Below, piece by piece: positions 50,501-60,597 of a DNA stretch of 64,000 bases. The first letter of the stretch is position 1, and each line of letters opens with the position of its first letter. Location: positions 1,240,001 to 1,304,000 of the forward strand of contig NC_006045.2 of NCBI RefSeq assembly GCF_000006445.2, read 5' to 3'. Position numbers and translations under genes: made by a program. The DNA is from Debaryomyces hansenii CBS767 (lineage: Eukaryota; Ascomycota; Pichiomycetes; Serinales; Debaryomycetaceae). The notes under the pieces are model-generated. The model was given only the letters and a program-made list of their open reading frames with translations, had not been told where the DNA came from and searched no databases.

Positions 50501-51700
50501 GGATATTTAAAAGATGCTATAAATCTTGCTATGGATTCAAATAATGCTCACTTATCTGTTATACTTACTTTGATTGATTCAAATGATGATGCAGTGAAGT
50601 CAACAGCAGTAAATCAATTACAATACTGGTCAGATACATCGTCGTTAAGCATAATTCCGAAGCCGATTGTCAAGATTCACAAAATACTCTCGGGAGATTT
50701 CAGCGAAGTATTATCAGGTTTGCCATGGAATATTTCCTTGGCTATCAAATTATTCTACGGTGATAACACTTTGAAATTGCACGAATTGATTCAAGAGTTT
50801 CAAGACGGAATAGTTGAAAGTGGTCCAATATATGATATCTTAACTTTGTATAACCAGATTCATACCAAAGATAAAAATCAAGCTTTACAGTTGATCAAAA
50901 GCTCGCATTTGAATATAAAGTTAAAGTGGTTTTTCAATAAAGTCTTGTCTAGGGGAGATGCTAGTTTTGAAATTCTCAGTACGGACCTATCCTTATCTTT
51001 TGGTAACTTCTTAGAAAAGATTGGGTTATGGAAGGAATCCATATTCGTCTATTCACATATATCAGATGATAAAGAAAATGAAAGAGTGATCAGAAATTTG
51101 GTCATATCTAATATAGACCAAATCAAGAGCTCACCTGATGAGGAAACTTATATTACCAAGGTTTTGAAGGTACCCCAAAGTCTAATTTATGAAGCTGTTG
51201 CTATTCAGGAACACTCATTAGGTAATTACTGGGAAGAGTGTGAGGCTTTGGTAACTGCAAAATTATGGAAAAAAGCCCATGAATGCATAATTAAAGAATT
51301 AGGCCCTTTGACTGTCATTTCCAATAATGATGAATCTAAGAATCGCTTGCAAAGCTTGATTGCCAAATTTCCCGAATCGGGCCACATCATTCCTCTGTGG
51401 TCACAAGGTGCTGGCATTTATGACAATTTTGTTTCTCTCTCTCAAGAGGAAATACAGGAAAAAGCGTCTCTGGATGTACACACATTATTGGTTTCGTTAT
51501 TATCCAATTTGCCGTTACTTCAAGATTACAACACTTCTAAGTGCCGAATTGCATCGAAGTTAATGTCCAAAAAGGTTGGTGATATCGCTCTTAACTATGC
51601 AGACCAAATCGGAAACATTAAAGGATTGATATTATCTCTTCCACTAGGCGAAGTTGAACGGAACTACTTCAATATTCGCTTGCAGCTGGTGAATATTTAG
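47567..51700 (+). CDS. NUP145: Nup145, self-cleaving nucleoporin precursor
   Basis: 1377 residues from the ATG at 47567 (M-F-G-S-T), the usual FG-nucleoporin start; the frame extends six codons upstream from an unlikely start. Residues 1-200 have GLFG/FG repeats (Nup145N). The autoproteolytic domain ends in KVKHFSMWGLV, with cleavage expected between F579 and S580 by N-to-O acyl shift, as in Nup98. The C-terminal product (about 798 residues) is the alpha-solenoid Nup145C, part of the Nup84/Y complex. Known: Nup145N joins the Nup98-type FG nups, and Nup145C binds Sec13 and Nup84. The HFS triad is intact, so cleavage should work. Confidence 0.97.
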   Translation: MFGSTLQSGSNGSGNTNNNWGSSTGFSKASSFSGASGGPGGGSLFGNSSAKDTNSTGLFGNSSSNATNPGGLIGKPLSNTTNTGGLFGNLSNTNTANTGGLFGNLSNTNPTSGGLFNNNKPTAPGGLFGTSSTNAAPSNNLFGSSLGNTASSGTSLFGNTASSMAGSSNPNTNGNLFGESAKNNLFTNNALSNQTSIPSNNSSANPYSYDQVFNDLQKTDSIMPKSVTEDLFANTSNKETSERKRMFTPVDKSKHTPKGSSLLSKLGQTLKYFRYSNSPAQSNNFASVKGLFTQANFLTSKDKQSILPKATKLAPKRITKPSYNTSLENRGIKRLVIKSKPLKFHLIDADKVLNTKKRRIVSEVVLSDKLLTDNYLSDEDDSDNENFINRKREDIASRFPYKISTNDEKANSKNTDQVLGGENIDENNDQNLDDKDTNNGYWCTPSLKELSELSVQRLANVENFIIGRIGQGQIAYNYPVDLSGVAIFCEENNSTLNKELFGKIVEIGNRIVKVYQDAENKPPIGFGLNIPATISLEGIQPRKGESRSDFIRYLQRQVGMEFVTYDPITCIWTFKVKHFSMWGLVDEEGEFTSNKNQLAEMKRKQDSKEDEAVLEYSRIYEDEKFKQELKKQRVSTYTSGLPGGWDYSQIMQNSPMKTKRNLVTDEINNQLDLYKQEQTTNALTSNVSDITIDSDEESRSASPDSFVFGIPDSSHAPFEKKNFDYLKQFISVLPKDVDMSQIINEKAYEPEITNDAMFDNIQLKPNLAVSDDWLVQLELCNDVNSSLTPYITESCKVSGEDKNRITAAKIDDILFPEFNRDSLSMNHVSTPINSKKFSNLEGSSLEMYEEVYPRNVSKVIYHMLSRSMISTRSNKFPIVESNSNFSFADISLNENSTDEEEQILKLGSALFDEHKLNEYDEYKDVNISDSHLVKYLENLQQKKNFTEWLKVYNGSTIEQLIEKNKSDMLEYIFIKVCGGYLKDAINLAMDSNNAHLSVILTLIDSNDDAVKSTAVNQLQYWSDTSSLSIIPKPIVKIHKILSGDFSEVLSGLPWNISLAIKLFYGDNTLKLHELIQEFQDGIVESGPIYDILTLYNQIHTKDKNQALQLIKSSHLNIKLKWFFNKVLSRGDASFEILSTDLSLSFGNFLEKIGLWKESIFVYSHISDDKENERVIRNLVISNIDQIKSSPDEETYITKVLKVPQSLIYEAVAIQEHSLGNYWEECEALVTAKLWKKAHECIIKELGPLTVISNNDESKNRLQSLIAKFPESGHIIPLWSQGAGIYDNFVSLSQEEIQEKASLDVHTLLVSLLSNLPLLQDYNTSKCRIASKLMSKKVGDIALNYADQIGNIKGLILSLPLGEVERNYFNIRLQLVNI

Positions 51701-52267
51701 AAGCATATTGTATTATATTAGTAGATTGCATATAGTTAAATAAATTTACGTTCCTGTTAAGGAGAATGATCATTTATGGTAAGAACAGATTGCGTATCAC
51801 ACTATCAACATATTTAGACTCGAATTCTTAAATCAAGATACTCTATGAAACAAATACCTTCAAACAATAAGCAAACCCTCTGTATCCTCAGGAAGATAGA
51901 AGTGCTGGAAACATGAGAACAATTAGATTCTCTTTCGTCTTAACACATTTCAGGCATGATTATCAAACGGTGACTATCATATTTGATTTTCTTCCTCTTA
52001 CAGTGATTGCAAAATTATTGGTCATACTTGGGATTGGAGCAAAAATCAAAGAAGGATTCAATTTTTGAAATAATTCATAAAAACCATACCCTTGATACTT
52101 CTACCGACTTTGACCATATATTATTAACAATCCGGATTAATGTATAGTGTGCTTGCAAAACGAAGCTCAAAAGAAATCAAGAGTGTACAATAAATGATCG
52201 CATCATTTTATTAGTAATAAATATTTATCTTTCAGATTATTATAGAATTTATTTACTGATAATATAG
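51701..52267. other. Intergenic, 567 bp
   Basis: NUP145 3' end and NBP35 promoter; AT-rich, no frames above 60 codons, no RNA gene recognised. Confidence 0.5.
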
Positions 52268-53257
52268 ATGGCACCATCACAAGTAGAAGATATATCAAAG
52301 ACAGAGTTAGAGACCCCAGAACACTGTCCTGGACCAGAATCTGAACAGGCCGGGAAGGAAGATGCTTGTAATGGATGTCCAAACCAGAGTATATGCTCAT
52401 CCCAACTACCTCAAGGGCCTGACCCAGATTTACCTTTAATTAATAAGAGATTATCGCAGATAGACCATAAGATATTAGTTTTATCTGGGAAAGGAGGTGT
52501 AGGTAAATCAACATTTACATCCATGTTATCGTGGGCTTTAGCTGCAGACGAAGATATCGAGGTTGGGGCGATGGATTTGGATATATGCGGACCATCTTTA
52601 CCTAGGATGCTTGGGGCAGAAGGTGAGTCGATTCACCAGTCGAATTCTGGATGGTCGCCAGTTTATGTAGCTGACAATCTTGGGCTTATGAGTATATCGT
52701 TCATGTTGCCAGATGCCGATTCGGCTGTTATATGGAGAGGTGCGAAGAAGAATGGATTAATAAAGCAGTTTTTGAAAGACGTTAATTGGGGAGAGCATTT
52801 AGATTATTTGGTAGTTGATACTCCTCCAGGTACGTCAGATGAACATTTATCCGTCACTACGTACATGAAGGAGGTTGGAATAGATGGAGCGTTGATTGTC
52901 ACTACACCACAAGAAGTTGCATTGTTAGACGTGCGGAAAGAGATTGATTTCTGTAGGAAAGCAAATATCAAGATTCTAGGGTTAGTCGAGAATATGTCTG
53001 GATTTGTCTGTCCTAATTGTAAAGGGGAGTCACAGATTTTTAGGCCAACAACTGGTGGAGGCAAGAAGCTATGTGAAGATTTGAAACTTCCCTATCTAGG
53101 TGCTGTTCCATTAGACCCTAGAATAGGTAAAGCCTGTGATGCTGGTGAAAGTTTTTTTGACAGTTATGCAGACTCACCAGCGTCAAGCGCAATCTTGGAT
53201 GTAGTTGATGCCTTAAGAGATCAAATAGAGATATCGCTTGAGAAATTAAATATATAA
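52268..53257 (+). CDS. NBP35: Nbp35, cytosolic Fe-S cluster scaffold ATPase
   Basis: 329 residues. The N-terminal Fe-S motif has C20, C34, C37 and C43, which marks Nbp35 rather than Cfd1. The deviant P-loop GKGGVGKS is at residues 74-81, with MDLDICGPS and [12 protein letters not shown] nucleotide-binding motifs. A C-terminal CPNC pair (bridging cluster site) follows near 240. Known: with Cfd1 it assembles 4Fe-4S clusters for cytosolic and nuclear apoproteins in the CIA pathway. Start chosen at the only suitable ATG. Confidence 0.97.
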   Translation: MAPSQVEDISKTELETPEHCPGPESEQAGKEDACNGCPNQSICSSQLPQGPDPDLPLINKRLSQIDHKILVLSGKGGVGKSTFTSMLSWALAADEDIEVGAMDLDICGPSLPRMLGAEGESIHQSNSGWSPVYVADNLGLMSISFMLPDADSAVIWRGAKKNGLIKQFLKDVNWGEHLDYLVVDTPPGTSDEHLSVTTYMKEVGIDGALIVTTPQEVALLDVRKEIDFCRKANIKILGLVENMSGFVCPNCKGESQIFRPTTGGGKKLCEDLKLPYLGAVPLDPRIGKACDAGESFFDSYADSPASSAILDVVDALRDQIEISLEKLNI

Positions 53258-53378
53258 GTTAGTGTAAATATAGTGTATTATAATCGTGAGACATAAATTT
53301 TTTTTTTGCGATACCAGAAAGTTTGTAAGATAGAAGATAAGAACTATTAATAAATATTACATATTTACAAGCAAATAC

Positions 53379-54767
53379 ATGACAGAAGCATCGACGGAAG
53401 GTAAAATAGAGGCAGTTATACGGAGTAATCCACATTTTCCCAAATCCAGATTAAATTCATTGTATAGTAATTTTGAAAATTTAAAACATCTTAACCCAGA
53501 AGGTTTTGAAGCAAATATTCAGGCATGGTCGAACTTGTTGACTGGTTTAATACAATCAGGAATATTGAGGGACTCTCAATTATCAATTAATACTTTTAAC
53601 CCTAACATTTCACAACTATTAGCGATACCGATGTATGGGCAACCTAAAGGATTAGGAACGATCTTAAATGAATTGGTTCAACGAAGAATTCTTGTTCCAT
53701 ATTCCTTATATAGTAGTGCCACAGACTCATTTGTATCGATTATGCATGACTCAATGAAATTCACGGATTATATATCGCCAGGGAAATGGTTGCAATGGGG
53801 TATTCAACAACTAGGACTTGCTAGCACATTCACTTCAACTAACAAAAAGGGTGAGTTGAGTAAAGAAATCTATATATCATGGTCTATTTTGTGTTCAGTG
53901 GGGCAGACTTTTATTAATCGAATCCAGAAAGAAATCAATCTTGGTACAAGGAGTAGTTCACTTTTTGATAAAGTTTCGTTTTATAACTTTATGAAAAGCA
54001 TAGATCCTGGTCTTTCACATACTGATTTTGATATACTTCTCATCTACTTCTCAAGAGACCTAGGGATCTGCAAGATAAAACAGCTAGACAGCATTACGTG
54101 TATTAAGTTTCTGAACCAAGAAGATATAAATAATAATCTCACTGACGAGGATATAGGAATAATCAAGTTGAAATCAACTATCACAGCTATCGAGATAAGA
54201 AATGAGGATTTAGAAAAAAAGGTTTCGACTATGTCTCATAATATGAAAGTTCTTTTAAAGAATAGAAACTCGACGAATGAAACTGGAACCAACATTAGAT
54301 TGAAAAATATGTTGGCAACAAGAAAAGTAATAATTTCTTCTCTAGAAAAGTCTTCCTCTGCATTAGGTCAATTGACTACCACTTTATTGAAAATAAATGA
54401 TGCAACATCTAACAAGAATATATTTGACCTGTTGTCCAAATCATCTAAAGTTTTGAATGCTTTAAATGACAGCATTAATCTAGATGATGTGGATGACTTA
54501 CATATTGAATTGGAAGAAGGTTATGATAAAACAGATAAGATTTCGGAGTCTCTTGCTTCTGGAAGTAAAGCTTATACCAATGATGAAGAATTAGAAAATG
54601 AGTTAGACAAGCTATACGAGGAAGAATCATCTAACGTGAAGCCTGTCAATTCAAAAGAGACTAACAAAACGGAAGACGACGATCTGGAATTGATTCGTAA
54701 ACTTGGAGATATGAAAGTCACTGATGAAATACCTAATGAAGAAAGAAGACAGCTAGAAGCTTTATAA
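53379..54767 (+). CDS. CHM7: Chm7, ESCRT-III-like protein of the nuclear envelope
   Basis: 462 residues, like S. cerevisiae Chm7 (450). The N-terminal half (about 1-230) has winged-helix-like regions, including GTILNELVQRRILVPYSLY. The C-terminal half is a Snf7-type helical domain (about 255-400) with long charged helices (LKSTITAIEIRNEDLEKKVSTM) and an acidic end with a possible MIM. Known: CHMP7 homologue acting with Heh1/Heh2 in surveillance of nuclear-pore assembly and in sealing the nuclear envelope. It is 121 bp from NBP35, same strand. Confidence 0.9.
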   Translation: MTEASTEGKIEAVIRSNPHFPKSRLNSLYSNFENLKHLNPEGFEANIQAWSNLLTGLIQSGILRDSQLSINTFNPNISQLLAIPMYGQPKGLGTILNELVQRRILVPYSLYSSATDSFVSIMHDSMKFTDYISPGKWLQWGIQQLGLASTFTSTNKKGELSKEIYISWSILCSVGQTFINRIQKEINLGTRSSSLFDKVSFYNFMKSIDPGLSHTDFDILLIYFSRDLGICKIKQLDSITCIKFLNQEDINNNLTDEDIGIIKLKSTITAIEIRNEDLEKKVSTMSHNMKVLLKNRNSTNETGTNIRLKNMLATRKVIISSLEKSSSALGQLTTTLLKINDATSNKNIFDLLSKSSKVLNALNDSINLDDVDDLHIELEEGYDKTDKISESLASGSKAYTNDEELENELDKLYEEESSNVKPVNSKETNKTEDDDLELIRKLGDMKVTDEIPNEERRQLEAL

Positions 54768-54957
54768 GTAAATATGACTTGTATGTATTAAATATACCAA
54801 TATAAAAGTTAGGTAATAGCCAGTAACACTCGAATATTTTAACAATATCAAAACGATACGTTGAAATCTTGATTAAATCAGCAGAATTAAAAATTTTCTA
54901 TAAAATGTAATAAACAGTAATAGAAAAAATGTAAAAGAATTAAGATAAACATCTAAT

Positions 54958-56640
54958 TCAACCTAAAATTTGTAGAATTTGTTGTGTTAAATTAAATAAT
55001 TCAACTTTTGGATCATCGAATTGATCACTCAGGTCAGGATTGTTCACTTGGCTTTGCTGTGTTTGTTGTTGAGAAGCACTTAAATTCTTTATTCCTGATA
55101 AAATAGATTCATTTTCCTTTATTAACGAGTTGATTTCTGTATTATTGGATTCTAATAACTGCAAAATTGTCCACAACGCAATATGCTCGAAGGTGGCACT
55201 ACCGCTTTGTAAAAATCTTAATAAAAATCCGTAAATACCTTCGTTTGGCTCTGACCAATTCTTAAAGATATATTGCTTATGTTCACTAGAAACTCTAGAA
55301 CAAAGATTGGCTAATGCTGCTGCAGAATTTCCACATACCTCACCATTCTCGCTGAAAGTTAAAGGAATCAAAACATCAATAATGTGGCTTTCATAAAGCT
55401 TAGGCTTCAAGTCATCAGCTAAAGCCAATATAGCGAAACAAGCCAGGATCTCCAGCTGTACAGAAAGTGGCACCTTTAATACTAATTCCTTACATTTGTC
55501 AACAGCTCCTGCAGCTAATAACGCTAATCTATTTCTCTCACTTGAAGCGGCCAAATTTCTTAAAGTTGAAACTGCATGGCATTGAATTTCTTCCAGATCA
55601 TTGAAATCCAACAAACCAACCAATGGCTTCAAAAAGCCTGCATCAATGATTAAAGCTTCATTCAAAGGATGGATAGATATGTTTCTAATACATGCAACTG
55701 CTGCAAGGACTAGTGGTTGATGATTGCATGTTAATAGTTGTACCAAGTGTGGTAAACCACCTGCTCTTACTATTTCAACTTGATAGCCTGAATCCGACGC
55801 CAAATTTCTTAACGCTAATGTTGCTTGACATTGGACTCTTGGGGATGGAGAATCCATTAAATTAACTAATTGGCTAACTAATTTAGGTTCAGTAGTTGAC
55901 AATTTCTTACGGTTCATTTCATCAACAGCAATATTGGATAAAGCCGTAGTACAGTAATACTGGACATCAGCATCCTCATTCGATAAGAGAGATACCAATA
56001 CAGGAACTGCTCCAGCGTTGACCAACTCTTGTCTATTCTCCCCTGAGTGGGTCATGTTCAATAAAGCGCCAGTAGCATTACGTTGAACTCTAATATCTTT
56101 TGATTTCGCCAACTTAGCCAACGGAATTAAAGCACCACTTTTTGCTATCTTAGTTTTGTTGTCATCTTGCGTTGCTAAATTAGTTATGCATCCAACTGCA
56201 TTGCACTGTACTTCAATATTAGTGGACATCATTTGTCTTATCAATGGTTCTAATCCACCCATTTCGACAATCAATATTTTGTTTTCATTATTCACAGCCA
56301 AGTTACCCAAGGCACCACAGGCAGCTCTTTGAACTTCGGAGTCTGCACTTTGTAAAAGAATTAAAATGGGCTCAAGGACATCCCGGTTTACCTCTCTAAC
56401 ATCCTTCTCGGTGATTTCTGCAAACGCCAACGCAGCACTTCTTTGTAAGTCGATATTCTCTGAATATACTAGAGTGCTGAGTGCTCTTAATGGCCCGTTA
56501 CTGAAAAAATCCACATCTGACCGATTCTCCAAATACTGTAATAGCGCCGAAATTGCTTCCCTTTCATTTTCAGCTAACAAAAGCGGTGGATATTTCGAAT
56601 CTCTATTGCGTGAGCATAAGCAACTGCAACAAGCTCCCAT
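54958..56640 (-). CDS. VAC8: Vac8, armadillo-repeat vacuolar membrane protein
   Basis: 560 residues. It starts [10 protein letters not shown]2 for N-myristoylation and a cysteine cluster for palmitoylation, giving attachment to the vacuole. About eleven armadillo repeats follow (for example [18 protein letters not shown]). Known roles: vacuole inheritance with Vac17, nucleus-vacuole junctions with Nvj1, and autophagy with Atg13. Three CTG codons (minus strand, 55444-55446, 55453-55455, 55594-55596) fall at positions that are Ser in S. cerevisiae Vac8 (VQ-S-EI-S-ACF and D-S-EEIQ, from memory), direct support for CUG as serine. Confidence 0.98.
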   Translation of the reverse strand: MGACCSCLCSRNRDSKYPPLLLAENEREAISALLQYLENRSDVDFFSNGPLRALSTLVYSENIDLQRSAALAFAEITEKDVREVNRDVLEPILILLQSADSEVQRAACGALGNLAVNNENKILIVEMGGLEPLIRQMMSTNIEVQCNAVGCITNLATQDDNKTKIAKSGALIPLAKLAKSKDIRVQRNATGALLNMTHSGENRQELVNAGAVPVLVSLLSNEDADVQYYCTTALSNIAVDEMNRKKLSTTEPKLVSQLVNLMDSPSPRVQCQATLALRNLASDSGYQVEIVRAGGLPHLVQLLTCNHQPLVLAAVACIRNISIHPLNEALIIDAGFLKPLVGLLDFNDLEEIQCHAVSTLRNLAASSERNRLALLAAGAVDKCKELVLKVPLSVQLEILACFAILALADDLKPKLYESHIIDVLIPLTFSENGEVCGNSAAALANLCSRVSSEHKQYIFKNWSEPNEGIYGFLLRFLQSGSATFEHIALWTILQLLESNNTEINSLIKENESILSGIKNLSASQQQTQQSQVNNPDLSDQFDDPKVELFNLTQQILQILG

Positions 56641-57320
56641 TGTGTAAATGTCTTAAAAACTACTGATTTATTGGTTATATTCTCTATCGTAAAAACCTTT
56701 GTGCTTGAACCTTCGTTGAATTAGATAAACTAGAAATTGATACTTATAAGCATTCAACGATAAAAATAAAACTTAATAAGTCCAGCAGAATCAGTAAGAC
56801 AAAGATTGATAGAATAATCTAATTGATTGAATAGTATACTCTTGATGAAGAATAGAATAGGATGTTATCGAATGCCCGATTAATTAGCTGTACTACTCAA
56901 ATATCATCTCGGAAGGTGTACTGCACATAAAATGTGTTTCATTTTTCAAGTTGTCCTACAAAGACTCAATTCGACACTTACGGCAATCATGACATGAGTA
57001 CCTACCAGCTACACTTTGTATTTCATCACTATATGGAAACAATATAATCATGTTGACATGGAAAAATATAAAGTGACTGGGTACGACTATGGCCTTTCAG
57101 AATATTTCCCTTCGATCGGCAAAATGGCCCTCTTGGCTTGGTGGCAAAACTCGATGCCTGAGAATCATTTTGATAGGGGTTCAACTTCAGCACCCGCTTC
57201 TTAGAGATATTTTTCGCAACCACTATTATACATACAATTACTGGGAAAACATTTTATTATATACTTAAAATAATAGCAATTTGACTATAAACTGATAATT
57301 TACATAGCCAGTCTGACAGG
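56641..57320. other. Intergenic, 680 bp
   Basis: VAC8 promoter and the 3' flank of the phenol hydroxylase gene. Around 57016-57223 both strands are open for about 60 codons, with base composition a little higher in GC than its surroundings. It may be a decayed gene fragment; no product recognised. Confidence 0.45.
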
Positions 57321-59507
57321 TTATATGGCAAACAAGGGCTTGACAAATCTGTCGATGTCATCCTCGGATGGTGGTGGTAAGGTAATTTTAGTTTGTGGGA
57401 TCATGAATTCATCGAAGAAATTGCTGATCTTCTTGTAACCATCAAGGCTGAAATCAGTGACTAAAGAAACATAGCCATCAGGTCTAACAACGACAACACA
57501 ACCTTTTTCGGTATCGATACCATACTTTTTGTATGCGTCACATGCACCTTCATGTAATGTAGTTTCAATTCCACTATGAAGCTTCCAGTAATTACGACGC
57601 TTCTTGTGATCTTGAGGAACACAGATGCGTGGGAAGTCAAAGAGTTCAAGCGAACTACGCTTGGATGAGTAGATAGTGAGAACATCAAAGACAGAATCTT
57701 CATGGGCATTAATTGGAGTATACTTGTTTCTGAAACTGTCTTTGGCATAAATGTAATCAGAAATCCTGTTCAAGACGTCCATCTGTGAGTCCTTCTTAAC
57801 ATCACCAGAAAAGTTCAAGATTCTCCAACGACCATCACTCAACATACGATCTACAATTTGGATTGGTCTAGCATCAGAATGGGTAACAACGAGAGTGGTG
57901 TCAAATCTTCTACCAATTGGAATGTTAGAAGCTTCAGGTACAACGTATTTGTCAGCCTCTTCATTCTCTGGTTTCAGGACAAGAGTCGAGCTATTGTAAT
58001 CAACAGAAGTACCGGAGGCAAATTCATTACCCTTGTAAAAGGCCTTGTGGAACTCGTCCATATCAACACCTTCACCTTTAGTTAAGGCATCCTTGCTTGG
58101 AATCATTGGTTTACCACTAAACATACGTGATAACTTATGATCGAAGTTGATTAACTCACGAGCAATCTTAATTCTTTCTGATTCATAAGTTGATAATATG
58201 TCTCTAGATGCTAAGCCTCTAATAACGTACGCCAATTTCCACCCAAGATTAAATGTATCCATCATAGAGACATTCATACCCTGTCCTGCCTTAGGGGAAT
58301 GGGTGTGGCATGCGTCACCAGCAATGAAAACACGGTTGGAGTGTTTGGAAAATGATGGAGAAACTCTTTGACCAATCTGGTAACCAGTAAACCACGATAA
58401 GTCAGTGATTTCAAACTCGAAAGGAGCAAAAACCTTTTGGGCAGTCTTCAAAATAACTTCAGGGGTAATCTTGGAACGATCGACTCTACCCTTGGACTTT
58501 GCGGTCTTGTCTTCAATACCACCACCAAATTCAGATGCATTCTTGGTTTCTGGATCACGTTCAATTTCATTCAATTGAATATATAATCTAACAATATCAT
58601 TTTCTCTTGGTATAATCATGATGGATCCTGAATCTTTGGAATGAATGGCACCACGCTTTCTAATATCTGGGAAATTAGTAAGAGGAACCATATCTAACAC
58701 ACCCCAAACAAAATCTGTAGTTTCACCTTCCATGTTAATACCCATTTGCTTTCTAACCCACGAGTGAGCACCATCACAGCCAACAACGTATTTACATTCT
58801 ATGACCTCATACTCCTCTTTGTCTACCGAATCGTTGCTTTCAATGTCAGTCTTCAAGTTAGCATAGAACTGTTCTTGATCACCATCAAATTGTCTGTAAA
58901 GACCATTTTCGACATTAGAACCGAATTGTTCGGGGATAGATTGCTTCTTTCTTTCATTTTCCTTAGTTAAATTCTGGACAAGTACAGAAACTGGATATGC
59001 TTCAGAATCATCAACTTTTGAATCGTCAACATTGATAGACAATGGCAAAAGTGGTCTTTCAACACCACTTTTGCCTCCTGACCATTTGTTAATCGAGTCG
59101 TAGAACCATTTTTCAATGTGACCCTGATGCAAAACACATTGTTGGAAACGTGAAATCCTTGGGATGGTATCAGGTATAATAGTATTTCTAACTAAGTCAC
59201 CTTCTTCGTTGGGGGACCAGAAGGCCATTTCAAGCATATGGTTAGCTTCTTTCCAAGCTCTATCCCCAAATCCAAGACTTTGAAAGATTTCCAATGTTCT
59301 ACATTGTAAACCATCGGCCTGTCCTGCAAAAATATCGGTGGTACGTTTATCAATGATTCTAAATGGAACACCTGTTCTAGCTAACCAGCATGCAGTCATC
59401 AACCCTGCTGGACCAGCACCAATGATTAATACTTCTGTTTGCGTCTTTTTTATTTTTGATTCTGTAGTCATTCTGTGAATGTTCGATGTCTGTAAGTCTT
59501 CATTCAT
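57321..59507 (-). CDS. Phenol 2-monooxygenase (FAD phenol hydroxylase)
   Basis: 728 residues from the ATG at 59507; a second in-frame ATG at 59471 (716 residues) is favoured by a TATATATATATA only about 25 bp before the first. The FAD fold is clear: GAGPAG near residue 30, the GCDGAHSWVRK motif, and FIAGDACHTHSPKAGQGMN near the flavin. The C-terminal thioredoxin-like domain of phenol hydroxylases completes it. Known: hydroxylates phenol to catechol with NADPH and O2. It diverges from the catechol 1,2-dioxygenase gene, which takes the product. No peroxisomal SKL-type end. Other aromatic substrates cannot be excluded. Confidence 0.93.
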   Translation of the reverse strand: MNEDLQTSNIHRMTTESKIKKTQTEVLIIGAGPAGLMTACWLARTGVPFRIIDKRTTDIFAGQADGLQCRTLEIFQSLGFGDRAWKEANHMLEMAFWSPNEEGDLVRNTIIPDTIPRISRFQQCVLHQGHIEKWFYDSINKWSGGKSGVERPLLPLSINVDDSKVDDSEAYPVSVLVQNLTKENERKKQSIPEQFGSNVENGLYRQFDGDQEQFYANLKTDIESNDSVDKEEYEVIECKYVVGCDGAHSWVRKQMGINMEGETTDFVWGVLDMVPLTNFPDIRKRGAIHSKDSGSIMIIPRENDIVRLYIQLNEIERDPETKNASEFGGGIEDKTAKSKGRVDRSKITPEVILKTAQKVFAPFEFEITDLSWFTGYQIGQRVSPSFSKHSNRVFIAGDACHTHSPKAGQGMNVSMMDTFNLGWKLAYVIRGLASRDILSTYESERIKIARELINFDHKLSRMFSGKPMIPSKDALTKGEGVDMDEFHKAFYKGNEFASGTSVDYNSSTLVLKPENEEADKYVVPEASNIPIGRRFDTTLVVTHSDARPIQIVDRMLSDGRWRILNFSGDVKKDSQMDVLNRISDYIYAKDSFRNKYTPINAHEDSVFDVLTIYSSKRSSLELFDFPRICVPQDHKKRRNYWKLHSGIETTLHEGACDAYKKYGIDTEKGCVVVVRPDGYVSLVTDFSLDGYKKISNFFDEFMIPQTKITLPPPSEDDIDRFVKPLFAI

Positions 59508-60263
59508 TTGCAATTCCAATGGACCTTTTCTCTATATATATATACAATTTGAGCTATCATCAGTATAATTGTAGATTTCCGAGAAACTATAGTATGGAGC
59601 ACCCCGCAATATCAAAATTGAACTTTTTCTCGTAAAACTGCGAGTTTGGAAAGAATATGGCAGTCTCGGAAATGTTTCTACGGAGAGATACAAAGCTCTG
59701 ATTTGTGGAGTACCTGATAAATCCGCAACATGTAAATCGCCAGAACTTCTCCCTATACATTTCATTCAAATGGCATTTCAGAGTACTCGTAGGCCCAAAC
59801 AGACGGACATAACCCTGTAATATGGTCGACAATTATAAAAACACGACTGCACTTTGAACAATCAGAAATCCGGACACCAAAGAGAGAATAGCTGCTTGAT
59901 TAGTGGTTGCAAACCTTGTAGATTTAATGATACTGGGTAAAGCTGATTATGTAGCTACATGAGCAATACCGTATTGTTGTTGTATACGTATTTTTGGAAC
60001 AACTATAGACCAGGATTGTAATTGCGGAAAAATGTGACGGTAACGTAAAGTGAAGTGTTCTGTGACAATTTCAATTGGCGTCGAATAATAGACAGAACAG
60101 GCTACAGGATACTAAATCTACACTTATTAAGACAACAAGCAACAACATCCAGAACGTAAAAGGTCTATTCTGGAGTGCAAGTAGTATATTCTAGCAAATT
60201 CATTCACGGAAATATTGTCGCAACCTCTCGGCCGTAAAGCAGATGCGGAAAAAAAGATGCGAT

Positions 60264-60278
60264 CGGAGTCTTGCTCCG
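60264..60278. promoter_or_regulatory. Palindrome CGGAG-N5-CTCCG, candidate Zn2Cys6 site
   Basis: CGGAGTCTTGCTCCG: perfect 5-bp arms around 5 bp, i.e. CGG-N9-CCG, the inverted-triplet form bound by dimers of zinc-cluster factors. A zinc-cluster gene lies in the same cluster. Confidence 0.65.
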
Positions 60279-60413
60279 GAGTAGTCTTGAACGACATAGA
60301 CATAGCTATAGACGGAAATACGTAACGGCCGTTGTGATATACATTTTGGTGGCTTTGAAAGTGTGTACAGATGTTTAGGTGTTAGTGAGAAATCGGTATG
60401 AGTAAGTGTTAAT

Positions 60414-60443
60414 CATCGGTTGTTGTGAGTATTACAACCGATG
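60414..60443. promoter_or_regulatory. Perfect 10-bp inverted repeat, CATCGGTTGT arms
   Basis: CATCGGTTGT (60414-60423), 10-bp spacer, ACAACCGATG (60434-60443). Inverted CGG/CCG triplets sit inside the arms. Confidence 0.65.
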
Positions 60444-60574
60444 CTTGAATGAGAGCATTTTAATTCTATATATGATTACGAGTTACCATAATAGAATCAT
60501 AAATATATGTAAGAATATCTTGTGCATCATACGTAGCTGCTATGCAAATAAATTCGTCAATTAACATTTGATAT

Positions 60575-60597
60575 TTTCGATTATTTTCTAATCGAAA
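60575..60597. repeat. Perfect 9-bp inverted repeat, TTTCGATTA arms
   Basis: TTTCGATTA (60575-60583), 5-bp spacer TTTTC, TAATCGAAA (60589-60597). AT-rich; could be a regulator site. Confidence 0.55.

Noticed and set aside
57016..57223. 62- and 64-codon frames on opposite strands
   Set aside because: No homology recognised and mutually antisense; at most a decayed gene fragment.
59532..59832. Two overlapping minus-strand frames of about 80 codons upstream of phenol hydroxylase
   Set aside because: They overlap in different frames and lie in its promoter; no recognisable sequence.
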